Under the pieces are notes generated by a model. The model was given only the letters and a program-made list of their open reading frames with translations, had not been told where the DNA came from and searched no databases. The position numbers and the translations under genes were made by a program. A DNA stretch of 13,773 nucleotides, taken from NCBI GenBank assembly GCA_937967425.1, contig CALBST010000203.1, forward strand, positions 1 through 13,773. The letters run 5' to 3'. This DNA is from an uncultured Caulobacteraceae bacterium. Lineage in GTDB: Bacteria; Pseudomonadota; Alphaproteobacteria; Caulobacterales; TH1-2. Shown piece by piece: positions 1-6,160 of this stretch (positions are counted from its first letter, which is position 1; each line of letters opens with the position of its first letter).

Positions 1-291
1 ATGAGACGGCGAAGCCGATGGATCTGCTAAATTAAGGGTGGGCAGGGAGTGGTGCTGGGGCCGGAATCGAATTGGTCCGCTAACGACCTGTTTTAACGCG
101 TTACTTTGCCTAGTGCCTCGAACTCGTGCCGTCAATTTGCCGTCTTCGAGGTTCGGGGCTACAGGCACCGCAGCACCGGACAACGCCTTTACACCTTGAT
201 GGAAGAACGCGGAAGAACCTGGAAGCAAATGAAAGCACAAGAGGTGATGACGCCACCCAACCTCTGAATGAGAGTGGGGAGCGAGGTCGTT
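1..291. other. Left-end gene-poor stretch
   Basis: No gene could be recognised here. One plus-strand frame is open from 97 to a TGA at 265-267. It has no ATG before 199 and is rich in Arg, Gln and Lys near its end; it matches no family I know and may be chance or the tail of a decayed gene. The only other item is a tRNA-3'-end-like segment at 50-71, listed separately. Confidence 0.4.
50..71 (-). repeat. tRNA 3'-end-like fragment, possible att site remnant
   Basis: Read on the complement strand, this segment has the form of a tRNA 3' end: a TTCGATT T-loop, a CCGGC-like T-stem side, an acceptor-like CCCCAGC, then A and CCA. No matching 5' acceptor strand (GCTGGGG) or anticodon arm lies at the expected place, and the T-stem/acceptor spacing is one base short, so it is not an intact tRNA gene. 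Integrases often target tRNA 3' ends and leave such a fragment at the far end of the element. With this orientation the element would lie to the right, which fits the AlpA-like gene and the relaxase there. A chance match is possible. Confidence 0.35.
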
Positions 292-474
292 ATGCTGATG
301 AGGCTCCCTGACGTGATGCGCGAAACTGCTTTGTGCAGATCGTCAATTTATGCGGCAATCAGCGAGGGGCGGTTTCCGGCGCCGGTGAGAATTGGAAAGC
401 GTGCCGTGGCGTGGCGTCAGGAAGAGATCGACGCTTGGAAGGCGAAGTTGAAGCGCGCGGGCCCCACCTTATGA
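292..474 (+). CDS. AlpA-family HTH regulator
   Basis: This encodes a 60-residue DNA-binding protein of the AlpA (phage_AlpA, MerR-like winged-helix) type, which in phages and integrative elements usually controls excision or integrase expression. The protein opens with MLMRLPDV, then an HTH with RSSIYAAI at about 17-23, the typical GRFPAPVRIGKRAVAW segment at about 26-41 and an EEIDAW helix at 44-49; this order and length are standard for the family. I chose ATG 292 because GAGG at 283-286 lies just upstream; ATG 298 is a possible alternative, and ATG 268 would add an unusual extension. No integrase is visible in the window. The stretch downstream holds hairpins and decayed genes. Family assignment is firm; the target promoter is unknown. 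Confidence 0.85.
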   Translation: MLMRLPDVMRETALCRSSIYAAISEGRFPAPVRIGKRAVAWRQEEIDAWKAKLKRAGPTL

Positions 475-514
475 GGGAGGGCCGAGGGGTCCGATCTTCG
501 TATTGGCTCTCAGA

Positions 515-545
515 CCACTGGTAGGGCCACGCCCGGGCCCAGTGG
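515..545. repeat. Inverted repeat with GC-rich loop
   Basis: CCACTGG at 515-521 is matched by its complement CCAGTGG at 539-545, and the loop contains the palindrome GCCCGGGC at 531-538. It lies about 40 bases after the AlpA-like gene and has no following T-run, so it is not a clear terminator. It may be part of a structured transcript together with the hairpin at 584-599. Confidence 0.45.
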
Positions 546-583
546 GAGTTAGGCTGATGCGGAGCGAGCCCCGCAAACGAAGT

Positions 584-609
584 GCCGAGTGGTCTCGGCT
601 GCGCCTTTT
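584..609 (+). terminator. Candidate terminator hairpin
   Basis: GCCGAG (584-589), the loop TGGT and CTCGGC (594-599) form a perfect 6-bp stem. A short T-run TTTT follows at 606-609, separated by six bases. The separation makes it a weak intrinsic terminator; it could end transcription of the AlpA-like gene or a small RNA from 475-610. Confidence 0.35.
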
Positions 610-620
610 GTCAGCCCTGT

Positions 621-649
621 GGTCGACGCCGCTGACAGGTGCGTCGACC
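621..649. repeat. Perfect 9-bp inverted repeat, 11-bp spacer
   Basis: GGTCGACGC (621-629) and GCGTCGACC (641-649) are perfect complements around an 11-base spacer, and each arm contains the palindrome GTCGAC. It ends exactly where the TAA (650-652) closes the frame preceding the HTH-gene remnant. It could be an operator of the lost HTH gene, a recombinase site or a hairpin; the sequence alone does not decide. Confidence 0.5.
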
Positions 650-652
650 TAA

Positions 653-960
653 AGTCGTGACGCCCTGCGGCCCGACCCTTCCAGCCATCGCGCGAGTCGC
701 CTGCTATCGCGGAAGGAAGCAGCGACCTATCTCAGCAATCTCGGGCTTGCGATTTCCGCGCAAACGCTCGCGCGGCTCTTCTGCGAGAAGAAGGGACCGA
801 TGTGCATGCGCGTCGGCAGTCGCGCCATGTACAAGGAAGGCGACCCATCGACTATCTGCGCCAGCAATGCAGCGCGCCGCGTCAATCGTCGAGCGACCCC
901 CTTCAGCCTGTATCGTACGACGATCGTCCGTTTCCCGCGAACGACACGGGCGCAAAGTGA
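653..960 (+). pseudogene. Remnant of small HTH gene (copy 1)
   Basis: The frame from 653 reads SRKEAATYLSNLGL, then SAQTLARLF, then GPMCMRVGSRAMYKEG up to about 842. It closely parallels the intact small HTH protein encoded at 12929-13216 (SRKDAARYLTALGL, APQTLARKF, GERAMYRKA). After about 842 the match continues in another frame (IDYLRQQCSAPRQSSS from 847), ending at TGA 958-960, so a one-base indel near 842-847 breaks the gene. The open frame contains no ATG before 800. The intact relative suggests an MerR/AlpA-like DNA-binding protein. I therefore read this as a decayed copy. The piece from about 785 onward also matches the copy near 10985. Confidence 0.7.
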
Positions 961-979
961 TCAGTCCCTGCTGCTGGCC

Positions 980-1060
980 GGTCGTCAAGGCTGGCGCCAA
1001 TAGATTGAACAGCAGGGGCACGGACGCGCCAGTCCTGATCAAATGTCAGTTGTGCGCAAC
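980..1060 (-). pseudogene. Remnant of the 3' end of the 119-aa gene
   Basis: Read on the complement strand this gives AHN-stop-HLIRTGASVPLLFNLL. It parallels the end of the intact gene at 11037-11396 (AHDWDMIVTRASVPLLPNLL) in the same frame, with an in-frame TGA where the intact copy has TGG (Trp). A 60-base gapless stretch, 998-1057 against 11091-11150, is identical at 47 positions by my count. The similarity fades beyond about 1060, so the 5' part of the gene is absent here. Like the copy at 11037, it faces an HTH-gene remnant, so the two together form one repeated module. Confidence 0.6.
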
Positions 1061-1359
1061 CGGCGCCAGTTCGCATTGGGCGGCGCGCGGCCCGAGCCGC
1101 CACGGCAGCATCTAACTGCCGGTGGTCACTGCGTGGCGAAGGGACAATTGTCGCCTCATGGCTCCGGTCCACGCGCCGCCATCAACTGCTACAATGGCGC
1201 GCGGCGCGTTGGACCGCGAATTTTTGACACGAACTCTGGTGCCATGTCGGGGGCCTGTTGGACCGTGACCGGATTAGCACGCCGAGCGCGCGAGCCGGTC
1301 GTTTTCGAGCCTCTTCCACGTCACCCTCTTGACCGGCAGCGCGCTTGGCCAGAACCTGT
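1061..1359. other. Intergenic stretch at left edge of cargo
   Basis: No credible gene was seen on either strand between the remnant module and the receptor's terminator. Items present are a 10-bp palindrome GACAATTGTC at 1143-1152, the long imperfect inverted repeat at 1167-1214, and a TTGACA hexamer near 1223 without a convincing -10. This is where homology to the second module ends, so it should contain one junction of the cargo block. Confidence 0.5.
1167..1214. repeat. Long imperfect inverted repeat
   Basis: GTCCACGCGCCGC (1167-1179) pairs with GCGGCGCGTTGGAC (1201-1214), with one bulged T at 1210, giving a 13-bp stem around a 21-base loop. An alternative inner pairing is CGCCAT (1177-1182) with ATGGCG (1194-1199). 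No T-run follows on either strand. It lies between the module remnant and the cargo, and its role is unknown. Confidence 0.45.
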
Positions 1360-1393
1360 AAAAAAAGACCCCGGTCCACAAAGGAACCGGGGC
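1360..1393 (-). terminator. Rho-independent terminator of the receptor gene
   Basis: On the minus strand a stem CCCCGGTTCC / GGACCGGGG (one bulged base, loop about five bases) is followed directly by a run of seven T (plus-strand A-run 1360-1366). It lies about 85 bases past the receptor stop codon and is the clearest intrinsic terminator in the window. Confidence 0.85.
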
Positions 1394-1437
1394 TTTGAAG
1401 CGAACGCAGCGGCCTGGGAGGGCACGACCGCGCCGTT

Positions 1438-1468
1438 TTGGGCGGCTCCGTCTTACGGAACCGCCCAA
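1438..1468 (-). repeat. Hairpin just after the receptor stop codon
   Basis: TTGGGCGG (1438-1445) pairs with CCGCCCAA (1461-1468), and inside it CCGT (1448-1451) pairs with ACGG (1455-1458) across a 2x2 internal loop. It starts ten bases beyond the stop of the receptor gene on the minus strand. There is no T-run, so it is more likely an mRNA 3'-end structure than a terminator. Confidence 0.55.
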
Positions 1469-1478
1469 GCTCGAATAA

Positions 1479-4136
1479 TCAGTAGCGAGCCCGAAGGGTC
1501 ACCCCGTAGGTTTGTGGTTCGCTGGGATAGATGACGTAGGTGTTTTGCAGCGTCGCTTGGAAGGCGCCCACATAGTAGAATTCGTCGGTCAGGTTGCGGC
1601 CCCAGAATTCCACCGACCAGCGTTCGTCTTGGGGCCCGATGCCAACACGGCCATTGAACGTAGCGTAGGCTTCGTTGTCCGTCCGACCGAGCGGATCGCG
1701 GCCCAACGTTTGCGTGCGATACTCGCTATTCCAGCGGCCATCCAGATAGAACAGCGCGCGCATGTCGCCGCCCAAAGGCATCTCATAAGCGATCGCCGCA
1801 GTGGCGGTCCATTCTGGCGAGAGCGCGAGCGGGTCACCGGCGAATACGGCGTTCGGATCGCTGGCGCCCAAGCCGGCAGTCAGCGGATTGAAGCGAACCT
1901 CGCTGTCGAAGAACGCGTCGATGTAACTCACGCCGCCACTGATCGTGAGACCTTCCATCGGGCTCGACGACATTTCCAATTCCACGCCTTGGGAGACGAC
2001 TTCTGGCACGTTGCGGGTGATGAAGTTGAAGCCGTTGAAGGCGTTGAGCTGATAGTCGTGGATCTGCTGGTAAAAGGCCGAGAGATTGAGCGTTGTGGTA
2101 CCCCCAAGGACGGTAGACTTCAATCCGATCTCATAGGCGTCCGTGAACTCGGGATCGAAGTGGGTCTGCTCGATGTTCAGCGTCGCTGCGCTTGTCGTGT
2201 CCGGACGGAGGGCGAGACCCTGGCGATCGAGGTTGTAGCCGCCCGCCTTGTAGCCGCGCGAGTAGCCGCCATACAGCATCAGGTCGTCAGAGAGGTGATA
2301 TGCGAGCGAGGCGGTGCCGCTAAATTCATTCTCCTCGGATGAACCTTCCCAATGCCCATTGCCCATCGGATTGACCGCAGGGCTGCACGCTATGTTCATC
2401 AATCCGCCCGCGCTGGCGGTGGATTGAAGTATCTCAATGAAGCCCACGCCGTCGGCGGCGCCGCCGAAGAAGGGGTCGGTGCCAATTTCAATGGCGCGGA
2501 GCGCATCGCACGCCGGCGACACGGAGAAGAGATCGGCCGTGACATCTTTCGTCTCAGACGTGTAGCGGCCACCGAGCGTCAACACGAGTTGATCGCTCAA
2601 ATTGATTTCGTTGTGCGTGAAAACCGACCAACTCTGGGTGTCGGCCTGCCAATCATCGCGTTGCTGGCCTGCCCCTGCCACGTTGCCTTGCAAATAGAAG
2701 CTGGCGAGCGCCGGGTTGGGATCGAACACGAGGGGCGTCGCAGGATTGTCGCTGACGCAATAGAAGAACGATGGGATTGAGTCCGGTTCAGCGTTCGGTG
2801 CGCCGGAGTCGAACAATTGGCAACCGGCCGCCGGGCCGCCAATGGCGGCAAGCGGTGCCGTACCGCCTTGCGCCAAGGCGTTTGCGTAAAGGTTTGCGTG
2901 AGCGCCAATGCGAATGCGGTCGTTGTTGGTGACGGTTTCATCGGAATAGAAGACGCCGGCGAGCCAGTTGAGACGTCCGGCTTCACCCTGCAGCCGGAAC
3001 TCTTGGGTAAAATTCTCGACGCCCACTTCGACGCCGTCACGGTAGGCGATGTCGATGAGGTTGAAGTCGATATCTTGACCGCGCGTTTGCTGCCAATCGC
3101 GATACGCCGTGATTGACGTCAAGTTTATGCCGCCAATGTCCCAATCGAGTTGGGCGGAGAAACCCAAATCCTCGGTGACATCCGAAAGATCGCGCGCATT
3201 TGTTTGCGGTTGAGCGGGTAAACCTGGGCCCAGTGACGGCAGACCTGGCAAAGCGCCGGTCACCGTCATGAAACGTCCCTCGGGATTGATCGCCGGCGTG
3301 CCCGCAGGCCCGACGATTGCGGTCACCGCCCCTTGAGTGGAGCCATAGATGAACGGCGTCACACCGCAGCAGACCTCGTCTGCTTCGGAGGCGTCAATGA
3401 TGACCCGCAACGTTGCGTCTGGACTGATATCCCATTCCATTTGCCCCCGCGCCGTCCAGCGGTCGCGCGTGTTGAGGTCGTCTCCGGAAATCAAGTCTGT
3501 GATGTAGCCCGAGCGTGCTCTGATCGCGCCATCCAGCCGGAACGCCAGGCTATCATTTACAGGGATGTTGACGCCCGTGCGCAGCCCAGCCTCTTCCAAA
3601 TCGTCAAGGCCGAACATGCCTTCGATATACATGCCCGGCTCGTAGTCGGGGCCCGCTGAGACTACGCTGATCGCACCTGCGGACGTGTTTCGTCCGAACA
3701 AAGTCCCTTGCGGTCCCCGCAGCACCTCAATGCGCTCCACGTCTGGCAGGTCGGCAAGCGCCGCGCCCGCGCGCGCGCGATAAACGCCGTCGATAAAGAT
3801 GCCCACGGCCGACTCGAAACCGACATTGTCGCCTCCGGTGCCGATGCCCCGGATGCGCGCCGTACTTGCAGCGATTGATTGGCCCGTGCCGAGTTGAAAC
3901 GATGGCGCGAGCTGAGTGACATCGCGCAGGTCTTGGACGCCGGCATTTGTGAGCTGTTCGCCGCTGACTGCCGTGACGCCGAGTGGAACGTCTTGGAGGG
4001 CTGCGGTGCGGCCCGTCGCGGTGACGACGATTTCTTCGGACGCCTCTGGCTCTTCTTGTGCGAAAGCTGGGCTGAACGCCCCGAAAGCAGCGAGCGACAC
4101 GCCTGATAGGAGCGCGAGTGTTGACTTTGTTCTCAT
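1479..4136 (-). CDS. TonB-dependent outer-membrane receptor
   Basis: This 885-residue protein is a TonB-dependent receptor, an outer-membrane beta-barrel that imports a specific ligand using energy passed by TonB. A signal peptide spans 1-26 (cleavage after AFA). A TonB-box-like EEIVVTA lies at 34-40, the plug domain follows from about 45, with the plug signature IEVLRGPQGTLFGRNTSAG at 136-154, and the rest is barrel ending in an aromatic residue (RARY). Two Cys pairs or clusters in predicted loops (such as EVCCG) may form disulfides. ATG 4136 has a strong purine-rich ribosome site (AGGGGGGA) just upstream. It is divergent from a MarR gene, with a palindromic operator in the shared region, so repression by that regulator is likely. 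The family call is firm; this organisation resembles receptors for small organic ligands or siderophores, but the ligand cannot be named. Confidence 0.95.
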   Translation of the reverse strand: MRTKSTLALLSGVSLAAFGAFSPAFAQEEPEASEEIVVTATGRTAALQDVPLGVTAVSGEQLTNAGVQDLRDVTQLAPSFQLGTGQSIAASTARIRGIGTGGDNVGFESAVGIFIDGVYRARAGAALADLPDVERIEVLRGPQGTLFGRNTSAGAISVVSAGPDYEPGMYIEGMFGLDDLEEAGLRTGVNIPVNDSLAFRLDGAIRARSGYITDLISGDDLNTRDRWTARGQMEWDISPDATLRVIIDASEADEVCCGVTPFIYGSTQGAVTAIVGPAGTPAINPEGRFMTVTGALPGLPSLGPGLPAQPQTNARDLSDVTEDLGFSAQLDWDIGGINLTSITAYRDWQQTRGQDIDFNLIDIAYRDGVEVGVENFTQEFRLQGEAGRLNWLAGVFYSDETVTNNDRIRIGAHANLYANALAQGGTAPLAAIGGPAAGCQLFDSGAPNAEPDSIPSFFYCVSDNPATPLVFDPNPALASFYLQGNVAGAGQQRDDWQADTQSWSVFTHNEINLSDQLVLTLGGRYTSETKDVTADLFSVSPACDALRAIEIGTDPFFGGAADGVGFIEILQSTASAGGLMNIACSPAVNPMGNGHWEGSSEENEFSGTASLAYHLSDDLMLYGGYSRGYKAGGYNLDRQGLALRPDTTSAATLNIEQTHFDPEFTDAYEIGLKSTVLGGTTTLNLSAFYQQIHDYQLNAFNGFNFITRNVPEVVSQGVELEMSSSPMEGLTISGGVSYIDAFFDSEVRFNPLTAGLGASDPNAVFAGDPLALSPEWTATAAIAYEMPLGGDMRALFYLDGRWNSEYRTQTLGRDPLGRTDNEAYATFNGRVGIGPQDERWSVEFWGRNLTDEFYYVGAFQATLQNTYVIYPSEPQTYGVTLRARY

Positions 4137-4180
4137 GACAATCCCCCCTCGTCCCCGGTTCGCGCGTGCGTCCGAGGTTA

Positions 4181-4195
4181 TTAAAGGTCTTTACA
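4181..4195. promoter_or_regulatory. MarR-type operator 1
   Basis: The 15-mer at 4181-4195 contains TAAAG-GT-CTTTA, 5-bp arms around a 2-bp centre, followed by CA. It matches the site at 5635-5649 at 12 of 15 positions. It lies 17 bases before the MarR1 start and within the receptor's upstream region. A further TTTACA half-site occurs at 4205-4210, just before the start codon. I infer binding by one or both MarR proteins. Confidence 0.6.
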
Positions 4196-4211
4196 ATGAG
4201 GCAGTTTACAT

Positions 4212-4736
4212 ATGTCGCGACGCCCGGCAAGTCCTAGACCCGGCGGCAAGGCGCGCGTTTTCGAGCATGAGGCATTGTCGCCACAGGCTTTGTTGGGTTT
4301 TGCGCTGGCGGACGTGACGCGCCTTCTGCGAACAATCTATGATGCACGCTTAAGCGGGAAGGGGTTGAGTGGCGCCAGTTGGCGCGTGCTCGCCTATCTC
4401 TATCGCGAAGACGGATTGACGCAGACCAGACTGGCGGATCTTTTGGAAGTCAGCCGACCCGCCATCGGCCAGATGATCGATCGGCTGGAAGCGAGCGGCT
4501 TCGTAGAACGTCGTCCCGACCCCTCTGATCGCCGCTCCTGGGGGGTCTACCTCAGTCCGCAATCGCACACGAAGGTGGAGGAACTCATGCTCGCGTCACG
4601 CGCAATTGAGGCCGAGTGCTTCGAAACCTTCAACGAGAAAGATTTGGCGATACTGGCTAAGCTGGTTGATCGCTTGCGTGATCACCTTGGGGCGCTTCCA
4701 GGCGTTGCGCGCAAGGGCGACGCAAGGAGCGATTAG
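4212..4736 (+). CDS. MarR-family regulator 1
   Basis: A 174-residue winged-helix regulator of the MarR family, which as dimers usually repress neighbouring genes until a small ligand releases them. An N-terminal dimerisation helix covers about 22-46. SGASWRVLAYLYREDG at about 53-68 leads into the HTH (TQTRLADLLEVSRPAIGQMI at 70-89), and the wing contains DPSDRRSWGVYLS at about 103-115 with the typical D-x-x-D-R pattern. ATG 4212 is preceded by GAGG at 4198-4201. The protein is clearly paralogous to the MarR encoded at 5675 (shared SWRVLAYLYR, DGL.QT.LA.LLE and QLEASG/RLEASG segments). It is divergent from the receptor gene and its stop overlaps the hydrolase stop by two bases. It probably controls itself and the receptor through the palindrome at 4181; ligand unknown. 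Confidence 0.92.
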   Translation: MSRRPASPRPGGKARVFEHEALSPQALLGFALADVTRLLRTIYDARLSGKGLSGASWRVLAYLYREDGLTQTRLADLLEVSRPAIGQMIDRLEASGFVERRPDPSDRRSWGVYLSPQSHTKVEELMLASRAIEAECFETFNEKDLAILAKLVDRLRDHLGALPGVARKGDARSD

Positions 4737-5599
4737 TGCTCGTCATCAAGCCGTGACAGAAAGTCCGCCACGGCTTCGCAGAAGGCATCGTTGCGATCTC
4801 CGGCAACCATATGGCCCGCGTCTGCAATGTCGCTGAAGTGTGCGCTGGGCGCGGCCGCCAGGAAGGACCGCACGGCGTGCTCGGGCACGAGTTCGCTCAT
4901 GCGTCCTCTGACGAGGTGCAGCGGAAGTGTCAGCCCCGTAAGTCTTTGTTCAAATTCTGCGAGATTGTGCTGTTGTCGTGTTTCGCGAACGCTTGCGACA
5001 AATCGTGGGTCCCAATGCCAACGATAACGTCCATCTGCGTCTAGGCGGAGGTTTTTCGATAGGCCGCTGAGGTCCCGAGGCTTCGGCCGATGCGGCAGAT
5101 AGGCGGATATCAATGCGCTCGCCTGCTCGACGCTGGAAAATCCGTCATCGGCATGCTCGGTCATGAATGACATGATCCGTTCTACGCCGCTCGCGTCCAT
5201 CTGCGGGACTATGTCGACAAGTGTGAGAGACGCGAAAACACCTGGTGCCACATGGGTCTCGACCATGAGCCCCGCCAAGCCGCCGAGCGATGCGCCCACG
5301 AGGTGCGGGCGCCGTGTGTTCGCAGTGAGGGCTTTGCCGACTGTCGCGAGATCATTCGCGAATGCACCGAGGCGATAATTCCCGCTCGCGGACCAGCCGC
5401 TCTCCCCATGCCCCCGTAAGTCCAGTGAAACGACTCGCCAGTCCTGTCCGGCAAGGCGCATCGCAGCGCCAGCCCAGGCGTGGCGCGTTTGGCCTGCGCC
5501 GTGGGCGAGCAGGACCGTTCCGCGTGCTCCACTCCCCCGACAATCGCCCCGCAGCTCAACGCCTTCTGCGCCGGCGAAGCGAACATTTTCAGGGACCAT
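4733..5599 (-). CDS. Alpha/beta-fold hydrolase
   Basis: A 288-residue cytoplasmic alpha/beta hydrolase (no signal peptide). Visible elements in order: oxyanion-loop HGAG at 33-36, LDLRGHGES at 59-67, nucleophile elbow GASLGG with Ser104, a cap segment with AYLPHRPKPRDLSGL at about 166-180, RGRMSELV at 231-238, and catalytic His263 in AGHMVAGDRN. Related hydrolases usually carry Asp in the RGRxSDxV position; here it is Glu236, so the acid of the triad would be Glu if that position is catalytic. Likely reaction is hydrolysis of an ester, lactone or similar bond; the substrate is unknown. No clear ribosome site precedes ATG 5599. A perfect TATAAT lies on the minus strand at 5629-5634, with the MarR-type palindrome adjoining it. 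It ends overlapping MarR1, tail to tail, and is divergent from MarR2. Confidence 0.92.
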   Translation of the reverse strand: MVPENVRFAGAEGVELRGDCRGSGARGTVLLAHGAGQTRHAWAGAAMRLAGQDWRVVSLDLRGHGESGWSASGNYRLGAFANDLATVGKALTANTRRPHLVGASLGGLAGLMVETHVAPGVFASLTLVDIVPQMDASGVERIMSFMTEHADDGFSSVEQASALISAYLPHRPKPRDLSGLSKNLRLDADGRYRWHWDPRFVASVRETRQQHNLAEFEQRLTGLTLPLHLVRGRMSELVPEHAVRSFLAAAPSAHFSDIADAGHMVAGDRNDAFCEAVADFLSRLDDEH

Positions 5600-5604
5600 C
5601 GGCG

Positions 5605-5617
5605 TTAAGCGCTTCTT
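5605..5617. promoter_or_regulatory. Possible secondary MarR half-operator
   Basis: TTAAGCGCTTCTT contains the palindrome AAGCGCTT also found at the centre of the perfect operator at 5635-5648. Their centres are 31 bases apart, close to three helical turns, so two dimers could bind the same face. It would lie in the hydrolase leader, next to the start codon. Confidence 0.35.
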
Positions 5618-5628
5618 TTGGAAATCAG

Positions 5629-5634
5629 ATTATA
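5629..5634 (-). promoter_or_regulatory. Candidate -10 element of the hydrolase gene
   Basis: The minus strand reads TATAAT here, about 30 bases before the hydrolase start. No good -35 hexamer was found at 16-18 bases further up, which would fit an activator or a weak promoter. The perfect MarR-type palindrome directly adjoins it, so a bound repressor would block this promoter. Confidence 0.45.
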
Positions 5635-5649
5635 GTAAAGCGCTTTACA
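5635..5649. promoter_or_regulatory. MarR-type operator 2
   Basis: GTAAAGCGCTTTAC at 5635-5648 is a perfect 14-bp palindrome, followed by A. The 15-mer matches the site upstream of MarR1 (4181-4195) at 12 positions. It lies between the divergent hydrolase and MarR2 genes, 26 bases before the MarR2 start, and would control both. Confidence 0.7.
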
Positions 5650-5674
5650 GAGTTCGTAACTGGGAGGCAAGATC

Positions 5675-6160
5675 ATGCGCGTGCGCGCCCTAACTGAGGC
5701 CGAGTTGGTGGAGACGCGTTTGGCGGGATTGGGTTTTGCGATTGCCGAAGCCACCCGGCTTATGCGCGGGGCGTTTGACCGACGCATGCGAGTGGCAGGT
5801 TTGCGCGGATCGAGTTGGCGCGTGCTTGCTTACCTGTATCGCCAGGATGGGCTCAGTCAGACCGAATTGGCTCAACTTCTCGAACTGACGCGGGCCGGCG
5901 TCGGCCAAATTCTGGATCAACTCGAAGCGAGTGGCCACATCGAGCGGCGAGACGATAAGTCGGACGCGCGCCGCAGGCGGGTGTTTTTGTCAGCGCGCAT
6001 GCGCGCTGAAGTCGGCCCGTTGCTCAACATTGTGCGTGAGTTTGAAGATGAACTCAGCGTCGCCTTCTCCGATGACGAGATCGAAGCGTTGCGTGGTTTG
6101 GTTGACCGCTTGCGCGAACGGGCGGCGATCATGATCAGCGAGTCCGCGGAGGCATCGTGA
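5675..6160 (+). CDS. MarR-family regulator 2, first gene of efflux operon
   Basis: A 161-residue MarR-family winged-helix regulator. Dimerisation helix about 18-40; RGSSWRVLAYLYRQDG at 44-59; HTH SQTELAQLLELTRAGVGQIL at 61-80; wing with DDKSDARRRRVFLS at about 93-106. ATG 5675 has a strong site GGGAGG at 5662-5667. The stop TGA (6158-6160) shares one base with the ATG of the adaptor gene, so the regulator is translationally coupled to the pump, the classic layout of emrR/marR-emrAB operons. A perfect palindrome sits just upstream, predicting autorepression. It is the paralog of the MarR at 4212, and their recognition helices differ in part (SRPAIGQMI against TRAGVGQIL), while the operators remain nearly alike, so cross-binding is possible. 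Confidence 0.92.
   Translation: MRVRALTEAELVETRLAGLGFAIAEATRLMRGAFDRRMRVAGLRGSSWRVLAYLYRQDGLSQTELAQLLELTRAGVGQILDQLEASGHIERRDDKSDARRRRVFLSARMRAEVGPLLNIVREFEDELSVAFSDDEIEALRGLVDRLRERAAIMISESAEAS

Noticed and set aside
842..960. Programmed frameshift in the HTH copies
   Set aside because: No slippery heptamer or following structure was evident, and neither copy retains a clean upstream start; decay is the simpler reading.
639..1115. Plus-strand open frame of 158 codons over the HTH remnant
   Set aside because: The recognisable HTH protein matches are in the other two frames; this frame gives an Arg/Ser/Ala-rich product of no known type.
1360..1393. Terminator acting on the plus strand
   Set aside because: The A-run precedes the stem on the plus strand, so a T-run after the stem exists only on the minus strand.
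1043..1534. Plus-strand open frame running into the receptor's 3' end
   Set aside because: It crosses the intrinsic terminator and the receptor stop region, and its product is low in coding character.
1512..2342. Long plus-strand open frame inside the receptor gene
   Set aside because: It lies wholly opposite the receptor coding strand, whose protein is clear from end to end. GC-rich codon bias leaves the antisense frame open.
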